Notes under the pieces: generated by a model | The model's input: the letters and a program-made list of their open reading frames with translations, nothing else | What the model was told of the DNA's origin: nothing | Databases searched by the model: none | DNA from: Aquificota bacterium | GTDB lineage: Bacteria > Aquificota > Aquificia > Aquificales > Hydrogenothermaceae | Direction: 5' to 3' | Length of the DNA stretch: 64,000 nucleotides | Assembly (NCBI GenBank): GCA_013153635.1 | Contig: JAADDZ010000020.1 | Span: 35,379-99,378, forward strand | Part shown: piece by piece, positions 56,710-63,944 of the stretch | How positions within the stretch are numbered: position 1 is the stretch's first letter | How the letters are laid out: the number at the start of each line of letters is the position of its first letter | Translations under genes and position numbers: made by a program

Positions 56710-58019
56710 ATCCAAAAATCAAAAAAGTCCTTTTATTAGCTGTACCTGTAGCTATAAGTAACTTGATAGACATGCTCCAGATGCTTGTTGACTTATTGAT
56801 GGTAGGCAGAATTTCTCCTCAAGCTATAGCCGCAGTAGGAATGAGTATTCAATTTATGGGGCTTATATATGTACTTGCCTCTCCACTGTCCATTGGGACG
56901 AACGCTTTAGTATCTAGGTTTATTGGAGCCAAAAAAAGGGAAGAAGCAGATAAAGTCTTATTTATAGCGGCTATATTTGCGTTCCTTGTATCTATACCTA
57001 TAGCGATAATTGGAGTTTTTTATTCTAAATATATATTTTTGCTTATGGGAACTTCTGAAGATGTGGCAAAAGTTGGGGAACAATATTTTTCTATTTTATC
57101 TCTTACTATATTGATTATCTTTATGGGAGCAGTTTTTTATGCTGGAATCTATGCTTCTGGTGATTCAAAAACTCCTCTAAAAATAGGTATTCTTACCAAT
57201 ATTATAAATGCTGTTTTAGACTACATTCTCATTTTTGGTAAATTTAATGCTCCTGAACTTGGAGTAAAAGGTGCCGCTATTGCTACTTTGATTGCATATT
57301 TTATTGACTTATTACTATTTTTATACATTTTTGTGAGAAATAAAACAAATATAAGTCTAAAGATAAACTCTGAATTTTCATACATAAAAAGGATATTAAA
57401 TGTTGGTATCCCTGCAGGAATAGAAAGATTTTTAACATACCTATCTTTTATTGTTTTTGTCAGAATTATTTCTGAATACGGAACTTACACTCTTGCCGGT
57501 TATCAAGTAGGTCTCCGGATAGAGGGACTTGCTTTTATGCCCGGACTTGGATTTAGCACTGCGGCTATGGCTCTTGTAGGACAAAGTCTTGGAGCAAATA
57601 AACCTAAAGAAGCACAAGAGTACGCAAAAATTACAGCCAATATTGCGGCTATTTTTATGGGCATTTTCGGTATACTCATGATACTTTTTCCTTATCAGCT
57701 AGCATCTATCTTTACTCAAGATGAAAAAACCTTACAAGAGGCTTCTTTATACATAAGACTAGTTGGTTTTTCCCAAGTTCCATTAGCATATGTTTTTGTT
57801 TTGACAGGTGTATTAAGAGGAGCTGGAGCAACAAGATTATCTTTGGTAGTAAATGTAACGTCTCAATGGGTCTTTAGAATTTTACCATCTATAATCATCA
57901 TGAAATTATCTAGTAAAATTATATGGATTTATGTAATAATGAATATGGAAACTTACATAACTGCTTTATGGTTGTGGTATATTTTTAAATTAGGAAAATG
58001 GAAAAAAATTAAGGTATAG
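56694..58019 (+). CDS. MATE family efflux transporter
   Basis: 441-residue inner-membrane protein with twelve predicted helices in two six-helix halves (first starting VLLLAVPVAISNLIDMLQMLVD; second near VGIPAGIERFLTYLSF). Exports drugs or cationic compounds in exchange for H+ or Na+. NorM-like branch. Confidence 0.92.
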   Translation: MQVNINPKIKKVLLLAVPVAISNLIDMLQMLVDLLMVGRISPQAIAAVGMSIQFMGLIYVLASPLSIGTNALVSRFIGAKKREEADKVLFIAAIFAFLVSIPIAIIGVFYSKYIFLLMGTSEDVAKVGEQYFSILSLTILIIFMGAVFYAGIYASGDSKTPLKIGILTNIINAVLDYILIFGKFNAPELGVKGAAIATLIAYFIDLLLFLYIFVRNKTNISLKINSEFSYIKRILNVGIPAGIERFLTYLSFIVFVRIISEYGTYTLAGYQVGLRIEGLAFMPGLGFSTAAMALVGQSLGANKPKEAQEYAKITANIAAIFMGIFGILMILFPYQLASIFTQDEKTLQEASLYIRLVGFSQVPLAYVFVLTGVLRGAGATRLSLVVNVTSQWVFRILPSIIIMKLSSKIIWIYVIMNMETYITALWLWYIFKLGKWKKIKV

Positions 58020-58023
58020 AAAA

Positions 58024-58320
58024 ATGGGTATCGATTTTGGAGAGCTTTTAAAAAGCAAAGAAGAACTAGAAGAAAAACTAGAAAAAACACAAGACAAATC
58101 CCTAAAACAAGAGATAAAAAAATATCTCCCTGAACCTATGCAAGAAATGTTAGACACCCAAGAAGGAACATATTTACTCATAGCTCTCGCTATTATCCTA
58201 GCATTTATAGCGATAAAAGTAGTAGGATTTGCTTTCAACTTTTTACTTAAGATAGGTTTTATTTTAGCAATTATCGTAGCCGCATACTTTGGATATGTTT
58301 ACTTCTTTTCAAACTCATAA
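58024..58320 (+). CDS. Small two-helix membrane protein
   Basis: 98 residues: a charged helical N-terminal half (SKEELEEKLEKTQDKS), then two membrane helices (about 48-66 and 69-94). No family recognised. Four bases after the MATE gene, so likely the end of the kdsC operon. Its last 22 bases overlap convergent comEC. Confidence 0.65.
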   Translation: MGIDFGELLKSKEELEEKLEKTQDKSLKQEIKKYLPEPMQEMLDTQEGTYLLIALAIILAFIAIKVVGFAFNFLLKIGFILAIIVAAYFGYVYFFSNS

Positions 58321-60017
58321 ACTTTAGTCTCATTTTTTATAAAAAAGATTCTATCCAAAATCTTTACCTTGTAACCGTTTTTCGTTTTGTATATACAAAG
58401 TTCCCTAAAACAACTATTCTCTATAACTGGGAAATAATTCAACTTAACAAAATTACTAGGTCTTTTTGTTAGTACATATACATATCTTGGATTTGTACGA
58501 TTAATGATATTATAAATTCTGTTTGATAAAAAATCTGAAACAATAACAATAAATTCATTTTGTTTGGAAATCAAAAAATAAGGTCTATGCTTTCCTTTAA
58601 AGGAATAAATCCTATAGCCAGAAAAATCATCTTTTGAAAAGAACAAAAATATACTTACAAACATAAAAATCAACGACACTTTAATAAAAACATTTACCCG
58701 TATTAAAAATACAAAAATTAAACTTAATAAAAATAAAAAAACAAACATCTTGTCAGGAGAAAAACCTTTGAAATATCCACTTTCTACATGAAAAAATTCA
58801 ACTAGCTTCAAAAAGAAAAATCCAAAATAATCCATAACCTTAACCAAAGGAGCTACCAAAAATCCTGTCAAAATATTAAATACAGAAAATCCTACAAAAG
58901 CATACATTGGAAGTAAAACCACAGAGGTGGCAAAAATAGAAATTGGAGAAAACGCGCCAAAATAATAAAGTACTATAGGTAAAGTAAAAATAGTCGCTAT
59001 AAAAGATAGCAAAACAGACTGGAGCAAAATATTAAAAGCCCTTACCTCAAAAATGTTCACATTGATTAAATCAAGACCTAATAAAATACCCAAAGTAGCG
59101 ATAAAAGAAAGCTGAAAACCGACAGAAAACAATGTTTCAGGAGATACTAAAATAATAACAAAAGCTACAAAAAAGAGAATATTCAAAGGATTTATCTTAA
59201 GGCTTTTTGACTTCCCTAAAAAATATAGGGAAGCCATAAAAGAAGCTCTAACCACAGGAATATGAAATCCTGTAAATATAGAATATAAAGGCAAAATACT
59301 TAAAATTACCTTTGTCTGTAACTTACTACTTCTTATAAAAAAGAGAAAAAAGGCTACCAATAAACCTACATGTAAACCACTAATAGCTAAAAGATGAATA
59401 AGACCTGTTTCTATAAACTTTTTCCTTGTTTCATAAGAAATCTCATCTCTTTCACCAAATATAATTGCTTTTCCTATAGAAAAAGTATCAGCATTTAGAC
59501 TATTTTTCCTGTAATTTTCTAAAAAATACTCTTTAAGAGTAAATAAAAATTGTACAGGACTATCTTTTTTGGTAAAAAAATTTTCCAACGCATAAACATA
59601 AACATGTTTATCAATAACCTTTGGTTTACCAAAAAAAGCGATTTCAGACAAAAAATAAATTTTCTCTTTTTTAGGTAAAAAAACATAAATTTTCCTCTTT
59701 TTAAGAAAATCTATATCAGAATCTAAAACATAACAGGAAGCTTTTTGATAATTTGAATATTTTTGAGGAATATTAATAACCTTACAGTCCACAAAAATAT
59801 AAGGCTGATTTATAGATTCTACATTTTTATAAATTATCGCCATACCAAAAAGAAATATTCCTATCAATAAAATAACAAATCCAAGTATCCTAGAAAAAAT
59901 GATACTACCTAAAAGGAAAATCATTGAGATAATGATACTTATATCAATGTTAAAAAACGAATTAAAAACAACTCCCCCACTTAAAAACACAAAAAACAAA
60001 ACAAAAGGATTATGCAT
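58299..60017 (-). CDS. comEC: ComEC/Rec2 DNA-uptake channel, short form
   Basis: 572 residues. N-terminal membrane helices and an OB-like region (about 60-170), then the Competence domain with LLAISGLHVGLLVAFF, FTGFHIPVVRASFMA and about seven more helices. The usual C-terminal metallo-beta-lactamase nuclease domain (HxHxDH) is missing; the ~110-residue tail is a remnant at most. Moves single-stranded DNA into the cytoplasm in natural transformation. Confidence 0.88.
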   Translation of the reverse strand: MHNPFVLFFVFLSGGVVFNSFFNIDISIIISMIFLLGSIIFSRILGFVILLIGIFLFGMAIIYKNVESINQPYIFVDCKVINIPQKYSNYQKASCYVLDSDIDFLKKRKIYVFLPKKEKIYFLSEIAFFGKPKVIDKHVYVYALENFFTKKDSPVQFLFTLKEYFLENYRKNSLNADTFSIGKAIIFGERDEISYETRKKFIETGLIHLLAISGLHVGLLVAFFLFFIRSSKLQTKVILSILPLYSIFTGFHIPVVRASFMASLYFLGKSKSLKINPLNILFFVAFVIILVSPETLFSVGFQLSFIATLGILLGLDLINVNIFEVRAFNILLQSVLLSFIATIFTLPIVLYYFGAFSPISIFATSVVLLPMYAFVGFSVFNILTGFLVAPLVKVMDYFGFFFLKLVEFFHVESGYFKGFSPDKMFVFLFLLSLIFVFLIRVNVFIKVSLIFMFVSIFLFFSKDDFSGYRIYSFKGKHRPYFLISKQNEFIVIVSDFLSNRIYNIINRTNPRYVYVLTKRPSNFVKLNYFPVIENSCFRELCIYKTKNGYKVKILDRIFFIKNETKVYEFEKK

Positions 60018-60059
60018 TGTTATATTTGTTATTTATTTTAAATTTCAAACTAATAATAA

Positions 60060-60512
60060 CATACAACAAAAACTCTTGAAGTAATATCTAATGTTTTACC
60101 ACCACAAACACAAGAGAATCCTCAAAAAGTAATTAACAATCCAAAAGTAATTCTATGGGACGAAATCAAGGAAACAAAAAATTCTGGAGAAACTGATATG
60201 ATTGAGTTCTTAATAAAGTCTCAAGTTCATAACATTTTGCAGAAGTTAATAACTATAAAAGAAGGTTTAGAAAATAAAGAGTTTGAAAATCTTGCAACAG
60301 CTATTGATTATGTTTTTGCCCCTGCAGAGATAGATATGTTCATTGGCTATATGGAGCAGTTTAACATAAATACTGCAGATGACCTGACAAAAACACTAAA
60401 CCAGCTTGGTATAAACCTTGAAAATGAGATAAACCAGATAGGAAAAGAGCTTATAGATGATGTGATAAGATACCTAAATGGAGAGGAACAAAAAGAGGTA
60501 AAAAATGAGTAA
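60060..60512 (+). pseudogene. 5'-truncated gene at the island edge (ORF from 60198)
   Basis: The frame is open from a stop at 60057-60059 and reads as natural protein (e.g. NVLPPQTQENPQKV, NPKVILWDEIKE) for 46 codons before the first ATG at 60198, with no ATG, GTG or TTG earlier. So the 104-residue product predicted from 60198 (GGAG seven bases before) is probably the tail of a larger protein cut off where island joins chromosome. The tail is helical and acidic (LTKTLNQLGINLENE). It overlaps the next gene by eight bases. No family recognised. Confidence 0.5.
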
Positions 60513-60849
60513 AGGGTTTTTAAAAGTTGCCGAGGAGTTATATAAGTTAGGGGTAAATTCTAGAGGAGATAAGAGAGAGTTTGCCTTCAGGTCTGCTATA
60601 AGTAGAGCTTATTATGGGGTTTTGTGGTATGTAAGGGATTTTTATAACCTAAAAGGAACTGACCTTCACGGAATGGCAAGGGCTGTACTGGGAAAAAGGG
60701 ATATTGAATTAAAACTTTTGCTGGATAGTTTAGGAAAAGTAAGGAATTATGCAGATTATCAGGAAAATGCCCCTATCAAATTTGACGAAGGTAATACAAG
60801 ATATTATATTAAAATTGCTAAAAAAATAATTTCAGGTGTAAGAAAATGA
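60505..60849 (+). CDS. HEPN-like protein, UPF0332 type (module A)
   Basis: 114 residues, all-helical. FRSAISRAYYGVLWYVRDFY and LGKVRNYADYQ match the SRAYY and R-x-x-ADY signatures of UPF0332/HEPN proteins. Many HEPN proteins are RNases and toxins; the canonical R-x4-6-H is not obvious here. It overlaps both neighbours (8 and 4 bases) and is paired with the 89-residue partner. Confidence 0.72.
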   Translation: MSKGFLKVAEELYKLGVNSRGDKREFAFRSAISRAYYGVLWYVRDFYNLKGTDLHGMARAVLGKRDIELKLLLDSLGKVRNYADYQENAPIKFDEGNTRYYIKIAKKIISGVRK

Positions 60850-61115
60850 GTGCTGTTATAAGTAAAAAACAAAAAAAGAAAAAGGTAAGAGTAGAAAAAT
60901 TAGAAGAATATTTAAATTCTTTATTAAAGAATTATGGAATAGATGGGGAATATAATATACCTGATGAGCCTGATTTTGAAGGTGATTATTTCATAGTAAT
61001 TACTCCAAAAAACAAAATATCCATAGATAGAGCGATAGATATATCAACAAAAATAAATTTGGAAATTCACAAAAAGTTTGGAAGTAATATTTACATAAAT
61101 ATTATACCAAAATAA
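60846..61115 (+). CDS. Small partner protein of module A
   Basis: 89 residues, ATGA overlap with the HEPN gene. Basic N terminus, then a compact alpha/beta part (GDYFIVITPKNK, SIDRAIDISTKINLEI, NIYINIIPK). Homologous over ~70 residues to the gene at 62615: shared GEYNI/GEAVI, SIDxAI, K/N-rich helix and a final I-x-I-x-I-P. I do not recognise the family. Perhaps a ferredoxin-like antitoxin (inference). Confidence 0.65.
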   Translation: MSAVISKKQKKKKVRVEKLEEYLNSLLKNYGIDGEYNIPDEPDFEGDYFIVITPKNKISIDRAIDISTKINLEIHKKFGSNIYINIIPK

Positions 61116-61158
61116 CCCTGTAATACAATCTATCTCTAGATAGTCCCAAAATATATTA

Positions 61159-61401
61159 CTAACATCTTCTAATTTCTAATCTTATTTCTCTTTCATAATT
61201 TACTGTTTCTACTTTAGTGTTAGATAAGCTAAAGTTTATAAACCTAAAAAACTCTTTTTTATCTACCTTTACTTTCATCTCAAAAAAACTGTCTTCTTTT
61301 TGGAGTGTAAGGTTTACATAATCTATAAATGAGCTTATATATGTAACCTGCCAGCCTTGCTCTACAAGCTTTTTTAGTTCTTTTAAAGTGATAGGTTTCA
61401 T
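61159..61401 (-). CDS. Unrecognised 80-residue protein (third gene of small operon)
   Basis: Starts MKPITLKELKKLVEQGWQV; the rest is beta-rich (YVNLTLQKEDSFFEMKVKVDKKEFF, VETVNYEREIRLEIRR) and soluble. RBS GGAGAG. Overlaps the middle gene by four bases. No family recognised. Confidence 0.6.
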   Translation of the reverse strand: MKPITLKELKKLVEQGWQVTYISSFIDYVNLTLQKEDSFFEMKVKVDKKEFFRFINFSLSNTKVETVNYEREIRLEIRRC

Positions 61402-61646
61402 ATTTCTCTCCTTTTGTTGTATTTTTCTATATATGGTTCTATTTCTTTTTTAAACCAGTTAATAGCTTCTTGCTCTGTATTGAATCCTTTAGAATGTTCT
61501 GATATTGTAAAGTTTAGAAAAGGTTCATCTAAGGCTAGAGGGTCTAAGTAAAATGCCCAGTGGTATTGACCTATAACATATTTTAGTTTTATTGATTTTA
61601 CGTTCTCTAGATTTATTATTGTGTTATCATCAATGGTTATAAACAT
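61398..61646 (-). CDS. Unrecognised 82-residue protein (second gene of small operon)
   Basis: Beta-rich start (FITIDDNTIINLENVKSIKL) and helical end (TEQEAINWFKKEIEPYIEKYNK). The first part resembles small beta-barrel proteins that open with a hydrophobic-D-D-x-T-x-I-x-hydrophobic pattern; no firm family. RBS AGGAGG, eleven bases after the first gene. Confidence 0.6.
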   Translation of the reverse strand: MFITIDDNTIINLENVKSIKLKYVIGQYHWAFYLDPLALDEPFLNFTISEHSKGFNTEQEAINWFKKEIEPYIEKYNKRREI

Positions 61647-61656
61647 TTTTATCCTC

Positions 61657-61914
61657 CTAGATTTGTTTTTTTCTTTCTTCTTCCATTTTTACGGCTATAA
61701 AAGAAACTGCTTCTGATGTATCTTCAACGAATTGCTGAAAATTTCTTAGCATAGTAGTAAAAGCCCAAAGGTCATTTACTTCCAGCTTTCCTGCAGTTTG
61801 CCTTCTAAGTATTTCTAAAAAAGTGTAGTTTAAACCTTTTGCTATTAGCTGTAGCTGGTGTACTTGATGCTCCATGTCCAAGAGTTCTGTTGGGGTGTAA
61901 GTTTGGTTTTTCAT
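61657..61914 (-). CDS. Unrecognised 85-residue helical protein (first gene of small operon)
   Basis: All-helical, e.g. TELLDMEHQVHQLQLIAKGLNYTF and VEDTSEAVSFIAVKMEEE. RBS AAGGAGGC. First gene transcribed from the minus half of the bidirectional promoter. It has the look of phage or plasmid small proteins, but no family recognised. Confidence 0.6.
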   Translation of the reverse strand: MKNQTYTPTELLDMEHQVHQLQLIAKGLNYTFLEILRRQTAGKLEVNDLWAFTTMLRNFQQFVEDTSEAVSFIAVKMEEERKKQI

Positions 61915-61956
61915 TTTAGCCTCCTTGTTTATTTGTTAACATTTTAACTTATTAAA

Positions 61957-61985
61957 AATATAAATTGTTATAGTTTTGTTGTCAA
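61957..61985 (-). promoter_or_regulatory. Minus half of the bidirectional promoter
   Basis: On the minus strand: TTGACA (61980-61985), 17 bases, TATATT (61957-61962). Drives the three small genes at 61159-61914. Confidence 0.7.
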
Positions 61986-62007
61986 GTTTTTTTGTTAACT
62001 TTATAAT
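61979..62007 (+). promoter_or_regulatory. Plus half of the bidirectional promoter
   Basis: TTGTCA (61979-61984), 17 bases, TATAAT (62002-62007). The -35 box overlaps the opposite -35 by five bases. Drives the RHH-HEPN-partner operon. TTTGTTAAC occurs twice (61932-61940, 61991-61999), once on each side. Confidence 0.7.
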
Positions 62008-62029
62008 TAATTATCAAATTGGAGGTTTT

Positions 62030-62194
62030 ATGGTGAAAGAAAGAAAAAGTAAAGATATTTTTGCGGTAAGAATTGATAAAGACTTAGTTAAAGAGTTTAA
62101 AAAATTGGCTATTGAACAAGACAAAAAGTATGGAGAACTTCTAGAAGAAGCCATAAAAGACCTACTTGAAAAGTATAAAAAGAAAGAAAAATGA
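62030..62194 (+). CDS. Ribbon-helix-helix protein
   Basis: 54 residues from the ATG after GGAGGTTTT; an upstream in-frame start at 61976 lies on the promoter and is rejected. DIFAVRIDKDLVKEFKKLAIEQ, then GELLEEAIKDLLEKYKK, is a ribbon-helix-helix domain. Likely dimeric DNA binder and autorepressor. ATGA overlap with the HEPN-like gene. Confidence 0.78.
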   Translation: MVKERKSKDIFAVRIDKDLVKEFKKLAIEQDKKYGELLEEAIKDLLEKYKKKEK

Positions 62195-62631
62195 GCCGAA
62201 AGACTAAATATCTAGAAGTAGCACAGATAATAAGAAGCTCTATAAAGCAAACACGAAACAAACAATTAAAAGAATATTTAGGTAGAACAGCTATATCCAG
62301 AGCTTATGAAGCTGTTTTTTTAGAAATTTATTATTACATTACAGATGACCTTAAAACATCATATACCCAGATGAAAAGGATAGCTAAGGAATATTACAAA
62401 CAAAAAGGTTTAAAAGTTCCTATAAATAAGCATACTGCTGTAGGTGCTTATATTGCTATGAATTATGGTGAGGTTTATGGGAGAATGTATAATGAACTTA
62501 GAAATATGAGGAACAAGGTTGATTATTATATTGAAATAGGTATATTAATAACTATCCCAATGGTAGATATGTATATCAAAATAGCAGAAATAATTTTAAA
62601 TGAGGTTGTTTCTTATGAAGATTTTAAGTAA
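62191..62631 (+). CDS. HEPN-like protein, UPF0332 type (module B)
   Basis: 146 residues, helical. RTAISRAYEAVFLEIYYYI and YNELRNMRNKVDYYIEIG correspond to the S-R-A-Y and R-N-x-x-DY signatures seen in module A. It is about 30 residues longer, with an insertion between the two signature helices. Overlaps its partner by 17 bases. Confidence 0.68.
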   Translation: MSRKTKYLEVAQIIRSSIKQTRNKQLKEYLGRTAISRAYEAVFLEIYYYITDDLKTSYTQMKRIAKEYYKQKGLKVPINKHTAVGAYIAMNYGEVYGRMYNELRNMRNKVDYYIEIGILITIPMVDMYIKIAEIILNEVVSYEDFK

Positions 62632-62869
62632 AACCAAAGAAAAAGAAAAAATACTTTTAGCTATAAAAAAACTTCTTGAAAAAGAAAATATATCTGGAGA
62701 AGCTGTCATTTTAGAAGATGAAGAATTAAAAGGAGCATTATCCATAAAAGTTAGAGCTACAAACATAAAAAGTATAGATAAAGCTATTAAAAAGACAAAG
62801 GAATTGAATGAAAAAATAAACAAACTATTCCCAGATAAATATATTACTATTACTGTTATACCAGCATAA
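62615..62869 (+). CDS. Small partner protein of module B
   Basis: 84 residues. The ATG at 62615 has GAGGT eight bases ahead and is preferred over 62600. ILLAIKKLLEKENISGEAVI, SIDKAIKKTKELNEKINKLF and ITITVIPA align with the 60846 protein end to end. Same unknown family. Confidence 0.65.
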   Translation: MKILSKTKEKEKILLAIKKLLEKENISGEAVILEDEELKGALSIKVRATNIKSIDKAIKKTKELNEKINKLFPDKYITITVIPA

Positions 62870-62875
62870 TCTATT

Positions 62876-62917
62876 TGTAATACGATTTATGGACCAGGAG
62901 CTACAGAATGTATTACA
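62876..62917. repeat. TGTAATAC inverted repeat after module B
   Basis: TGTAATAC (62876-62883) and GTATTACA (62910-62917). TGTAATACA also follows module A at 61125. The right arm with its flank is 16/19 identical to the reverse complement of 63754-63772. Confidence 0.4.
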
Positions 62918-63227
62918 CTTTTCCTGACCTTTTCTCCAGTGTTCTAAGACCAAAATAAAAGGCAAAAACACCACCTATTAGGTAGTAATCAAATTCTGTG
63001 AGGGGAATACCGTAAACCTTTGCCCCTATGTAAAACCCCACTGCAGATAGGGCTATTGTTGGTCTTACTAATGCCCTTAAAGATTTTACCCATCTATATA
63101 CGCCTTTTTCTTTTAATTCTATCTCATATAAAGCCCTTGCATTTTGCAAATCCTGAAATACAAGCTTTTTCTCCTCAAGGGCTTGCTCCAGTAATGTTAT
63201 TTTTAGCTTTAATTTTATCTCTTCTTT
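62913..63227 (-). pseudogene. Phage holin-like membrane protein, probably 5'-truncated
   Basis: The frame is open from a stop at 63228-63230. A helical stretch (KITLLEQALEEKKLVF) leads into ARALYEIELKEKGV and two or three membrane helices (RPTIALSAVGFYIGAKVYG; YLIGGVFAFYFGLRTLEK). The coiled-coil plus three-helix plan resembles the three-TM holin family of phages and gene-transfer agents. The only start is a TTG at 63149 with a poor RBS, so the real N terminus may be lost. Confidence 0.5.
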
Positions 63228-63352
63228 TTATATGTATTTGGAGAAATATTTGTTTGTCTTTAATGCTTTTACTCTTTAGATAGTAATAAGCCTGCAGTTT
63301 AGGACTTGAAATGAGTATAAATAACTTGAACGGATTTGAAATTGATTATGAA

Positions 63353-63649
63353 TTAAGATTTAGCTTTTAAAAGTTTATTCTCTGGATAAAAAAGAGTTTC
63401 TATCTGTATGTCCTCATCTAATTCTTCCCAATGAATACCGTATCCATGTCCTATAAGTCTGTAATTTTCCCTCTGTTTTTTTGTGGCTTTTTTAAGCTTT
63501 GGAAATCTATCAATAGGAACACATATTATTTTGCTCTCCTTTAGCTTTACATACATGTATTCCTTATCAAACCATACTTCTTCTGCAAGGGGTATGTCAT
63601 CTTTTTCCATCTGTTGTATTATCTTACTTTTTTTCCTTGAAGTACTCAT
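63353..63649 (-). CDS. DUF2442 family protein
   Basis: 98 residues. VWFDKEYMYVKLKESKIICVPID then FPKLKKATKKQRENYRLIG and YGIHWEELDEDIQIETL are the DUF2442 signature. Such genes normally follow a DUF4160 gene and the pair behaves like a toxin-antitoxin module; here the DUF4160 partner is truncated. RBS GGAG eight bases before the ATG, which overlaps the partner's end by 26 bases. Confidence 0.82.
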   Translation of the reverse strand: MSTSRKKSKIIQQMEKDDIPLAEEVWFDKEYMYVKLKESKIICVPIDRFPKLKKATKKQRENYRLIGHGYGIHWEELDEDIQIETLFYPENKLLKAKS

Positions 63650-63764
63650 TCCATTTCTCCAGAAGTTCTTTCTGATACTGTTTAACTATTGTTAATATAT
63701 AATCTATTTCTTTGAAAGCGGCAGAAATAGCAAAAATAAAATATCCACCAAGACTGTAACACAT
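63624..63764 (-). pseudogene. Truncated DUF4160 gene (C-terminal part)
   Basis: 46 codons ending AFKEIDYILTIVKQYQKELLEK and WNEYFKEKK, which matches the last third of DUF4160 proteins (helix, then LLEKWNEYF). The beta-rich N-terminal part is missing; upstream sequence is not coding in any frame. Confidence 0.5.
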
Positions 63765-63944
63765 TCTACAGCTTATAGTTCTTTAACTGTATTATAAAAA
63801 GCCAAGGGATTTATCGTAAAGTACAGTCCCTTAATATGCCTCAAATATGCATAAAATCTTGTTTTTATCCTGAAAAAAACCTTTTCACAACGATATTACT
63901 TTTTTGTCCATTCGGCGGTATATTTTTTAGCGGAAGTTATTGAG
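63765..63944. other. Non-coding island edge beside tRNA-Leu
   Basis: No gene seen. It contains a 12-base copy (63801-63812) of the tRNA-Leu anticodon arm, followed by TCCCTT (63827-63832), which can pair with AAGGGA. Confidence 0.4.

Noticed and set aside
60198..60512. Complete 104-residue gene at the island edge
   Set aside because: The frame continues upstream with protein-like sequence and no start codon, so it is better read as a truncated gene, though translation from 60198 remains possible.
63198..63284. Hydrophobic ORF on the plus strand near the holin fragment
   Set aside because: No Shine-Dalgarno; composition follows from A/T-rich DNA opposite the coiled-coil coding stretch.
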